A stretch of 6,609 nucleotides of DNA, from positions 23,335 through 29,943 of the forward strand of contig DQHW01000004.1 of assembly GCA_003524305.1 (NCBI GenBank), written 5' to 3'. The DNA comes from Anaerolineaceae bacterium (GTDB taxonomy: Bacteria; Chloroflexota; Anaerolineae; Anaerolineales; Anaerolineaceae). The position numbers were made by a program, and so were the translations under genes. The notes under the pieces were generated by a model. It was not told where the DNA came from and ran no database searches. It saw only the letters and a program-made list of their open reading frames with translations. This document shows positions 1 to 6,211 of the stretch, in pieces (position 1 is the first letter of the stretch; the number at the start of each line of letters is the position of its first letter).

Positions 1-1054
1 CAAGCAATCCGGGGTTGCGTTCAATTTGAGCAAGTGCCCCTTGAAAGACCTGGTCGCATAATAATTTACGCTGGGCATTCAGCCCTTCCAATTGGTTCAC
101 CGTGACTGCTATGACTGCCGGATCATCAGACAGTAGAAATTCAACCATCGGATTGGCATCTGCAAGCCGACCGACAGCGTTCATGCGCGGAGCCAGTGCA
201 AACGAGATGGATTCTTCGGAGAATTGCGATGCATGAATTTCAGCGGCTTGCAACATGGCACGGATGCTCGGTCGAGTGGATAGACGAATAATTTCAATGC
301 CGGATTGCGCCAAATATCGTGAGTCAGCATGCAGGTCAGCAATATCCGCGATGATGCCAAGCGCAGCCAGGTCATGCAGCGATCGGGAGGCATCTGCTTG
401 GTTGCAGCGATCTAATAATGCCTCGGCGAACTTGCAAGCCACACCGACACCCGGCAGCGGTCTCAGCGGATGTTCAACGGCAAGATGTTGGGGGTTGATC
501 ACCGCAAAAGCCTGGGGAAGAACTTCGGGCAAGGTATGGTGGTCGGTGATGATCACATCGATGCCGTGAGTTTGCGCCCAGGCTACTTGCTCAACCTCTG
601 AAATGCCTGTATCGCAGGTGATCAGCAGGGTGATGCCCTGCTTGACAAATGTTTGTAAAATATCCAGTTTGATGCCATGGCTTTCGGGTCCGCGCACGGG
701 CACATGGTAGACCACTTTGGCGCCCACCTTGCGCAGTGCTGAGACGAGGGTGGCGGTGGCGGTTTGGCCGTCCACATCGAAGTCGCCCCAGACACCGATT
801 AACTCGTCTTTTTTCATGGCACTTAACGTGCGCTCTATGCCTTTTTCCATATCGTCCAACTCATAAGGTGAGGAGGGAGTATAGGCATGAAAATCCATAA
901 AGGCGCGAGCAGCCGCGGAAGAATGCACACCCTGTCCGTGCAGTATGCGCAGCACCAGTTCGGGCAGATTGAGCATGGAAGCCAGATCACCAGGTAGGGG
1001 ACTTTCAGGGGGATCTATCCACCGTGTAGCAGAAGCAGGTAAGACGGGTTTCAT
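1..1054 (-). CDS. recJ: RecJ-type single-strand-specific 5'-3' DNA exonuclease (DHH family), C-terminus beyond the window
   Basis: The first 351 residues are visible, covering most of the catalytic core. RecJ normally has about 550-800 residues, so the DHHA1 and OB-fold parts lie off the window. An N-terminal RecJ-like lead (TRWIDPP, 10-16) is followed by motif I GDFDVDGQTA (90-99, Asp 91/93/95), LITCDTGIS (144-152, Asp 148), the DHH signature IITDHHTLPE (168-177), PGVGVACKF (201-209), the D-bearing ALGIIADIADL (231-241, Asp 237) and FALAPRMNAVGRLADA (285-300). All expected metal-binding Asp/His residues are there. Several motifs are variants: usual RecJ has DYDVDG or DFDADG, EGYGL or DGYGL (here ESHGI) and GTVADVVPL, so this is a divergent member. 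RecJ degrades single-stranded DNA from 5' ends in RecFOR-type recombination and repair. ATG 1054 lies 3 nt after the nuclease stop, without a recognisable ribosome binding site. That stop is itself in frame, so no earlier start exists. Confidence 0.92.
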   Translation of the reverse strand, partial: MKPVLPASATRWIDPPESPLPGDLASMLNLPELVLRILHGQGVHSSAAARAFMDFHAYTPSSPYELDDMEKGIERTLSAMKKDELIGVWGDFDVDGQTATATLVSALRKVGAKVVYHVPVRGPESHGIKLDILQTFVKQGITLLITCDTGISEVEQVAWAQTHGIDVIITDHHTLPEVLPQAFAVINPQHLAVEHPLRPLPGVGVACKFAEALLDRCNQADASRSLHDLAALGIIADIADLHADSRYLAQSGIEIIRLSTRPSIRAMLQAAEIHASQFSEESISFALAPRMNAVGRLADANPMVEFLLSDDPAVIAVTVNQLEGLNAQRKLLCDQVFQGALAQIERNPGLL

Positions 1055-1060
1055 GATCTA
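1052..1060 (-). other. In-frame stop-start junction between the nuclease and recJ genes
   Basis: The minus strand reads TAG ATC ATG, with the nuclease stop and the recJ start in the same reading frame and one codon between them. The roughly 25 nt upstream are T-rich and show no Shine-Dalgarno match, unlike the three preceding junctions. RecJ is therefore probably made by termination-reinitiation coupled to nuclease translation. Stop readthrough to a nuclease-RecJ fusion is possible but unproven. Confidence 0.7.
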
Positions 1061-1852
1061 AATAGCATCGAAATCAAAATTAAAAGCATCGTCTGAATCG
1101 TCCGGTTCGTCAGACATTTCGCTAATACCGGCTTCTTTTCCGCGGTCGCAGAGCGAACGGAAACGGCAAAAGCTGCAGGCTTTCAAATTATCCGTTTTTC
1201 TGAAAGCCTCTTTTCCTTTCGATGAGATTTCCTCAACCAAGAGTTCAAGTTCAATCTGGTCCGCTTTTTTTTGGGTGCTTGAATAGGCGAACCTGACCGG
1301 GGATTGTGAAAAAGCTGGATACCAGTAGACCATATCAATGGATTCAGGCGATAAATTCTGGTTGGTTGCCAGATTCGAGATCACCAGAGGATATACCTTG
1401 CTCTGCATGCGCGACAGCAGGGTCTGGCGCTTGGGCTGGTGCTGCGAGGTCTTCCAGTCATAGATAAAAAGCTTATTTTCCACCTTAAGCAGTAAGTCAA
1501 TCTTGGCCGCCAATCGGTAGCCTGCAAAGGGGATGAAATTCAGTTTTTCAACCGAATAACTGCCAGGTGCAGGGTGAAGATCGAGTTGCAGAAAATTCTG
1601 CCACCACTCGATTAATTCAGGTTGGGTAATTTGGGCGGATAACACATTCGCGGGGATGCCCGAAAAATACTGCTGGCAGAGCAGGTGAAATCGTGTTCCC
1701 AACAGCATCAGCGCTTCTTGTTCGCGGATGGGTTCACTTTCAACCGCAGGCCAATCAATATTCAATATATTTTTCAGGTAGAAACGATAAGCACAGTCTT
1801 TGTAATCCTGCAGGTTTTGCTGCGTAAAGACGAAGGAATCAGGAAGCTGCAT
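1058..1852 (-). CDS. Stand-alone PD-(D/E)XK nuclease with predicted 4Fe-4S cluster (AddB/Cas4-like)
   Basis: With the start at ATG 1852 the protein has 264 residues. RecB-family nuclease landmarks appear in order: His 56 in LGTRFHLL, Glu 102 in VEKLNF, Asp 119 in AAKIDLLL, Asp 132 and Lys 134 in FIYDWKTS (the D-x-K core), and the helical Q-x3-Y motif Gln 150/Tyr 154 (QSKVY). Four cysteines frame the domain: Cys 20 in DYKDCAYRFYL and CSFCRFRSLC (226, 229, 235). The C-x2-C-x5-C spacing is that of AddB and Cas4 proteins, where the four cysteines hold a 4Fe-4S staple; an iron cluster here is inferred from that. The C-terminus (about 246-264) is an acidic tail rich in Asp and Phe. An upstream ATG at 1873 would add seven residues, but the strong GGAGG at 1859-1863 lies inside that extension and points to 1852. 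Its position directly after two nuclease-less UvrD-family genes suggests it is the nuclease component of a multi-subunit helicase-nuclease. Cas4 is unlikely because no cas1/cas2 or CRISPR is present. Confidence 0.9.
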   Translation of the reverse strand: MQLPDSFVFTQQNLQDYKDCAYRFYLKNILNIDWPAVESEPIREQEALMLLGTRFHLLCQQYFSGIPANVLSAQITQPELIEWWQNFLQLDLHPAPGSYSVEKLNFIPFAGYRLAAKIDLLLKVENKLFIYDWKTSQHQPKRQTLLSRMQSKVYPLVISNLATNQNLSPESIDMVYWYPAFSQSPVRFAYSSTQKKADQIELELLVEEISSKGKEAFRKTDNLKACSFCRFRSLCDRGKEAGISEMSDEPDDSDDAFNFDFDAI

Positions 1853-4076
1853 TCTTTTCCTCCAAAATGGCATGCAGGGCTTCGAGCGGCAGAGCCATGC
1901 GGGCTTCTTTGCGCCGCCCGGTGTTCCAGGTGATAATCAGTGATTCACGCGCGCGGGTAATGCCAACGTACAACAAACGCAGCCGCTCTGATGAATACTC
2001 AAGCCTGGCTTGGCGGGTGGCATACCCGGCTTCCATGAACATGCCGGGGATGTCATCGTTCACAATGGCTTTCAACTTGTCGAGAAGTTCCGCTTCAAGA
2101 TTGAGGTGATGGGCGATAAACCATTTTTCACCCTTGTAATTGTCAAACTCCTGCGCAGATGGGAAATCATAATTATTGACTGACATCAGGTAGACACGAT
2201 CCCATTCGAGGCCTTTGGCTTTGTGAAAGGTGCTGACCAACACTTTGCCCTTGTGCGCTTCGGGGTTGAAACCTGTATCGTCTTCACTGAAACCGGTGAA
2301 TTTGCGCTCATTGGAGGCAATTTCCGCCAGGTCAATGGCAAACTGGGGCAGTTGGTATTCAGGATGGTTGCGTGCGCTGAATTCGAGCAGCAAGGCAAGT
2401 TTATGGGTCAAAGCCAAATCTTGCGGAGAAGTGAATAGATCGCGGCCGATGGTCAGCAGTAATTGATCCACGGGCAAAGGAGCGGCGTTTTGCCAGCGTA
2501 TCATATCATTAAGAAATTTGCTTAATTTTTGATCAAGCTCAGGAGGCAGGGCTTCACGTTGAAGTATTTTATGCCAATCATTTCGATTGTCTGCGTAGAG
2601 CAAAACTTCCAATTCGCGCACTTTTTTCAACTGATTGAGCAGGTTCGAGACCTCTGATTTGTACCGTTCAAGATCAGAGTCATCTTGAGTAAGCAATTGA
2701 AACACAGCGACCAGTTTGTTCACCGCGGAAGGGTCAGAAAGGCAAACGAGCACCTTTTCAAGAATGCGTGTCACGCGGCGGGTGGATTGTGTGCTCTTGA
2801 GCATTTCGACAATTTCGATGCCTGCAATCTGCAGCGCTTCAACCACTTTTTCAGCATGAAAGCCTATGGGGCAGAGCACCGCCGCGGTTTTATTCTGATT
2901 GTTTGGCAGCCAATTCTTGATGGATTCGACCACCTTCTTGATCTCTTCTTCAGAATCAACCGCGTTTTTCATGATGTATATGGATTGCGGATGGTCAGGC
3001 GGATTGGGCTGCGGATCGCCCGGCGGGGCGGGGATGATGGAAGGCAGCGACAGCGAACTGCGCAGTTCCTCCACGGGGTGAGCGTCACGCGTCCACTTGT
3101 TTAGATCGTTAGCCAGGCGGATGATGCTCTTGTTTGAACGTCCTGAGTTGGCTAGATCTTTGGCAGCCACACCTGGTTCACGCAGAAAGTCGCGTAAAAA
3201 AGTCGGGCTGGCAGTGGTGAAAGTTTCATAAATCGCCTGATTCGTATCGCCGACACGCACCCAATTGCCATCTGGTCCAACCAGCAATCTGAGGATTCGT
3301 TCCTGTACCAGCGAGGAATCCTGGGCTTCGTCTTCAAGGATGTAAGGCCAACGGTATCGCAGCCGTTCAAGAAATTCAGGGTCTGATGAGAGCACGCGGT
3401 GTGCCAGCCTGACCAGGTCCGAGAAATCTACAGAACCGCGGTAGCGCAGTCCTCTTTGGTATTCAAAATAGACCTGAACGGCCATCTCCAGCAGAGGGTC
3501 GGTGAGGTGGTGTTTTTCCATTTTCTCACGCAGTTCGGTGGGTTCTATTTGCAGGTCTTTGGCCTGGCTGATGAAATTCGCACAAATGCCGGTGACCGTT
3601 TCATTCCAGTTTTTCTGCGTTTGGGGCTCATTATGCAGATCAATGGTGGGATCAACAAACAGTTCTGCCAGTTCAGGATGCTCCCGCAAATAGGCAGCCG
3701 CGGCAGCCTCAATCATGCGCGAGGATTCATTCTCATCAAGGATAGAAAACTGTTCAGAAAGCCCAGCCAAATCGGGTCTTTCGCGGACGATGTCATGTGC
3801 CAGTCCGTGCAAGGTGCGCACACGGTAGCCCATATTTTCGAGCAAACCGGCTTCACGTACGAAAGAACCAATACGGGTCGAGAAATTATCCACGGCAGAA
3901 TTGACCAGGGTGACGATTAAAATTTCCTGGTCGTCGTAGATGGAGCCTTTGGTGATGAGTTGGGCAGCCAAGGCAGAAAGGGTGGCGGTTTTGCCGCTGC
4001 CCGGCACGGCAGCCACGCCCATTTTACCGCCCTGGTATTTGAGAATTTCTGCCTGCATCGGACGGGGCTTAAACAT
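1839..4076 (-). CDS. UvrD/Rep-type superfamily 1A ATP-dependent DNA helicase
   Basis: This 745-residue protein carries a full set of SF1A motifs: Q motif PRPMQAEIL (Gln 8), Walker A AVPGSGKT (23-30), motif Ia LIVTLVNSAVDNF (53-65), Ib VRTLHGLAHDIV (86-97), II ILEDEAQD (246-253), III VRVGDTNQAIYETF (273-286), IV near SGRSNKSIIRLAN (311-323), V VLVSTFHKAKGLEWDRVYL (612-630) and VI LRLLYVGITRAR (699-710). All residues expected for ATP hydrolysis and coupling are present, so it should be an active motor, by family 3'-5' on single-stranded DNA. A proline-rich stretch (about 345-363) links the ATPase core to the second half. It ends about 35 residues after motif VI, so it lacks the C-terminal nuclease of AddA/RecB. 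ATG 4076 follows GGAGG by 6 nt and lies 8 nt inside the preceding gene. Its 3' end overlaps the nuclease gene by 14 nt. It most likely pairs with those two products. UvrD/PcrA itself is less likely given the neighbours and the motif III variant. Confidence 0.93.
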   Translation of the reverse strand: MFKPRPMQAEILKYQGGKMGVAAVPGSGKTATLSALAAQLITKGSIYDDQEILIVTLVNSAVDNFSTRIGSFVREAGLLENMGYRVRTLHGLAHDIVRERPDLAGLSEQFSILDENESSRMIEAAAAAYLREHPELAELFVDPTIDLHNEPQTQKNWNETVTGICANFISQAKDLQIEPTELREKMEKHHLTDPLLEMAVQVYFEYQRGLRYRGSVDFSDLVRLAHRVLSSDPEFLERLRYRWPYILEDEAQDSSLVQERILRLLVGPDGNWVRVGDTNQAIYETFTTASPTFLRDFLREPGVAAKDLANSGRSNKSIIRLANDLNKWTRDAHPVEELRSSLSLPSIIPAPPGDPQPNPPDHPQSIYIMKNAVDSEEEIKKVVESIKNWLPNNQNKTAAVLCPIGFHAEKVVEALQIAGIEIVEMLKSTQSTRRVTRILEKVLVCLSDPSAVNKLVAVFQLLTQDDSDLERYKSEVSNLLNQLKKVRELEVLLYADNRNDWHKILQREALPPELDQKLSKFLNDMIRWQNAAPLPVDQLLLTIGRDLFTSPQDLALTHKLALLLEFSARNHPEYQLPQFAIDLAEIASNERKFTGFSEDDTGFNPEAHKGKVLVSTFHKAKGLEWDRVYLMSVNNYDFPSAQEFDNYKGEKWFIAHHLNLEAELLDKLKAIVNDDIPGMFMEAGYATRQARLEYSSERLRLLYVGITRARESLIITWNTGRRKEARMALPLEALHAILEEKNAAS
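1859..1863 (-). promoter_or_regulatory. Strong ribosome binding site that decides the nuclease start
   Basis: GGAGG stands exactly 6 nt before ATG 1852, the same spacing as at the upstream helicase gene. It lies inside the last codons of the helicase. The alternative ATG at 1873 is preceded only by weak sequence, so 1852 is preferred. Confidence 0.8.
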
Positions 4077-6192
4077 GTTTCACCTCCGTCTTCGTACCTT
4101 GTAATTTTCTCAAGATGGTCTGCACGGCCATAATTAATGCGCCGCGTTCTTCGCTGCCTTGTTCGTTGACCCCCAATGTGCACATGAAAATATGGTCACT
4201 ACAACGCCGAATGAGACCGTCCATGATGCGGATCAAGGATTGCTGGTTTGCGGCGTTTTCGTGCATGTCTGACCATAATTTTCCGATTTGCCAGTTGCGA
4301 TTAAGCACGTAAGGATGGGTGAGCGGCTGATCAAGGCGTGTCCACCAACCTTGCGAACCGATATCCAACCAGAACTGAAAGCGCACAGGTCGGTTATTCA
4401 TCAGATAAGAAAAAGCCGGTGAAACCAACACAGACCCAGATCGTGTTTTAACTTCCCAATCACTCATATATTGCGCGGAAAGGATGCCTGTTTCAACCAG
4501 GCGGATATATTCCTTGTTCAGGTCTGAGGTTTTAGGCGAAGTTTCAACACCCATCACATGCCTGAATTTACGGGCAGATTCCACCAGACGGCTGACAGCG
4601 GCAGCGGAATCAAAATTTTGATGGAATTTATACCCGGGCTGCGAGAGTAATTCTCCGAACAATCGGCTGATGAAAATATCCATTTCAAGCGAATCATCAT
4701 TTGTGTTCTTTTCAAGCCAGAGGCGTAATTTTTCAAAACGTTCACCGACCAGATAGGTGATTCGCTGCTGCATTTCTTTTTTGATGGGGTCAAATGAGCG
4801 CAGGCTGCCAGCGGATGATGCAAATAGCACCTGGGTGATCAAATCCGCACGGATGTAGTCGCAGCCCTCTATCAGTAGCAGCATGGCATTGCGCACCTCG
4901 TCTTTGACGGGTTTCAAATTCCATGTTGGAAATGCCAATTTGACCAGCGTGAGCACTGCTTTGATGGCCGGTTCATCGCGCAGTCCTCTGGATGGGCGAA
5001 AGGTCCTGAGATTAAGGCCGGCATCCACGAATCGCGTGTTGATCGAGTAACGCAGTGAATCGCTCAGAAAAGGAGTAAGTACCACGATCTCTTCAGGCGG
5101 CACATTTTGATTTTCAATCAAGTCTTTCACCTGATCCGTGATCCAATCCAATCCCTGCGGATAAAAGCGAAATGGGTGGATTGAGAAGGCGGTTTGAATA
5201 TCTGTTGGAATTTTTGACTCAATTTTGTGATAGGTCAGGCTGGTGGTTAATGCTTTTTCGAGGTGTTCCAACTCAGGTGATTTCACCATGGAATCGGTGA
5301 ACTCCTGGGTGGTTTCGCAGGTTTTACTGAATCGGTCTGCAGAGACCGGGTCAGCACCCATGAATGAACGGAATCCGCCCTGTTCGTCTTTGATGATCAG
5401 GGCAGACTCAAAATCGGGTAGCCATGATTCGATGATGTCGTGAGCCACCGGGTAATCTTCTTCGGCGTTATCGTAGATCAGATGCCGGTAGGTGGAGGTG
5501 AGGTATTGCCTGCACAGCAGTGAAGGCCACAAATGATTGGCAAAAACAGATAATTGAAGTGAAAAATCCAGCAGATTTTGCTGAAGACACAACTGCCTGA
5601 ATTTCAGAGCGCATTCCTGAGCTTGATCATAAATGATGGCTTGTGAAGGTTTGCCTGCCCATGCCTGGATTAAGAATGTAGAAATTTCTTCAGGCAAAAA
5701 ACCCACCACAGCCGATTTGTTGAGGTTGTCGAGAATCTGGCTGTAGAGGCGGTTGGGATCTACTGTAACGCTTTCAAAGTAGCCAATCTGTAGCAGAGGC
5801 TCTACCAATTTTGCCAGATAGTATTGTGCCGTTTCAAGGGTCAAGAAGCGGGGCGGTTTTTCAGGGGCTGCAAAACCGGCATCTTTGGCGACCAGCGGCC
5901 AAAAAAGCGTTAACATGCGCTGTGCCAGACCGCCGATGGTGAGGATGGCCGGTTCGCCGCCAGGGGTAAACTGCGGGGTTCTGATGACGTCTCGATACGG
6001 TTCAGCCAGGCTGCGTTGAGGGACGAGAATTAAAATTTCTTCTGACGGAACGCCAGCCTCGATCAATGATTGCATGCGTTGCACAGCAGCGGTGGTTTTG
6101 CCGCTGCCGGCAGGTCCGTGCAAAAATACCCGTGATTGGACGGGTAAATCTGCGATCTGCTGCTGTTGTGTGGTTAATTTCAGTTCCGTCAA
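4069..6192 (-). CDS. Divergent UvrD/AddB-like helicase-family ATPase without a nuclease domain
   Basis: This 707-residue protein starts at TTG. An in-frame TGA lies five codons upstream (6207-6205), and the first internal Met is residue 40, after the Walker A loop, so TTG is the only sensible start. A Q-motif-like N-terminus precedes Walker A (GPAGSGKTT, 26-34). A Walker B-like LIYDNAEED (238-246) has DNAEE where active family members have DE-x-Q. FRSFMGADP (274-282) resembles motif III. A UvrD C-terminal fold starts near EEIVVLTPF (367-375). Motif V is hardly recognisable (about 585-612), and motif VI appears as IRRCSDHIFM (661-670), aligning with the usual TRARDHL but lacking its second Arg. 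There is no C-terminal PD-(D/E)XK domain and no Cys cluster. The pattern is that of the weaker helicase-like subunit of AddAB/AdnAB/RecBCD complexes, such as AddB. It overlaps the next helicase gene by 8 nt, which suggests a partner made in equal amounts. It may bind ATP but be a poor motor. It could instead be an independent SF1 helicase. Confidence 0.82.
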   Translation of the reverse strand: MTELKLTTQQQQIADLPVQSRVFLHGPAGSGKTTAAVQRMQSLIEAGVPSEEILILVPQRSLAEPYRDVIRTPQFTPGGEPAILTIGGLAQRMLTLFWPLVAKDAGFAAPEKPPRFLTLETAQYYLAKLVEPLLQIGYFESVTVDPNRLYSQILDNLNKSAVVGFLPEEISTFLIQAWAGKPSQAIIYDQAQECALKFRQLCLQQNLLDFSLQLSVFANHLWPSLLCRQYLTSTYRHLIYDNAEEDYPVAHDIIESWLPDFESALIIKDEQGGFRSFMGADPVSADRFSKTCETTQEFTDSMVKSPELEHLEKALTTSLTYHKIESKIPTDIQTAFSIHPFRFYPQGLDWITDQVKDLIENQNVPPEEIVVLTPFLSDSLRYSINTRFVDAGLNLRTFRPSRGLRDEPAIKAVLTLVKLAFPTWNLKPVKDEVRNAMLLLIEGCDYIRADLITQVLFASSAGSLRSFDPIKKEMQQRITYLVGERFEKLRLWLEKNTNDDSLEMDIFISRLFGELLSQPGYKFHQNFDSAAAVSRLVESARKFRHVMGVETSPKTSDLNKEYIRLVETGILSAQYMSDWEVKTRSGSVLVSPAFSYLMNNRPVRFQFWLDIGSQGWWTRLDQPLTHPYVLNRNWQIGKLWSDMHENAANQQSLIRIMDGLIRRCSDHIFMCTLGVNEQGSEERGALIMAVQTILRKLQGTKTEVKHV
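4081..4087 (-). promoter_or_regulatory. Strong ribosome binding site for the UvrD-type helicase
   Basis: GGAGGTG lies inside the 3' end of the upstream gene, with GGAGG 6 nt before ATG 4076. Combined with the 8-nt gene overlap, this suggests translational coupling. It also fixes ATG 4076 as the start rather than the internal Met 7. Confidence 0.8.
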
Positions 6193-6205
6193 AAGGAATA
6201 TCCTT
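6193..6205 (-). repeat. Short inverted repeat covering the ribosome binding site
   Basis: AAGGA-TAT-TCCTT on the minus strand is a perfect 5-bp inverted repeat with a 3-nt loop. The AAGGA arm is the ribosome binding site, and the other arm lies just before the TTG start. In mRNA the hairpin would be weak, but it could lower initiation. It may be coincidence. Confidence 0.35.
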
Positions 6206-6206
6206 C
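6201..6206 (-). promoter_or_regulatory. Ribosome binding site supporting the TTG start of the AddB-like gene
   Basis: GAAGGA on the minus strand ends 8 nt before the TTG at 6192-6190. It is the only purine-rich element in the 19-nt gap after the exonuclease stop. Together with the in-frame TGA just upstream, it supports TTG initiation. Confidence 0.6.
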
Positions 6207-6211
6207 AAGGT

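Noticed and set aside
255..569. Plus-strand open frame of 104 residues
   Set aside because: It lies opposite the RecJ catalytic core, whose motifs are continuous through this stretch.
1058..1852. Nuclease as a Cas4 of a CRISPR-Cas adaptation module
   Set aside because: The cysteine pattern fits Cas4, but there is no cas1, cas2, repeat array or other cas gene. Both neighbours point to recombination and end resection.
2685..3104. Plus-strand open frame of 139 residues
   Set aside because: It is antisense to the helicase middle region, has no domain or ribosome binding site evidence, and is best explained as a reading-frame shadow.
3399..3920. Plus-strand open frame of 173 residues inside the helicase gene
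   Set aside because: It is antisense to the Walker A to motif III half of a fully supported helicase, has no recognisable domain, and its composition fits a shadow frame.
4554..4823. Minus-strand alternative-frame ORF of 89 residues suggesting a frameshift in the AddB-like gene
   Set aside because: The 707-residue frame is uninterrupted from 6192 to 4069 and overlaps the next start neatly; no break is needed.
6193..6211. Promoter or terminator in the gap between exonuclease and AddB-like gene
   Set aside because: Only 19 nt are available. The small inverted repeat has 5-bp arms and no GC-rich stem followed by a U-tract as in an intrinsic terminator.
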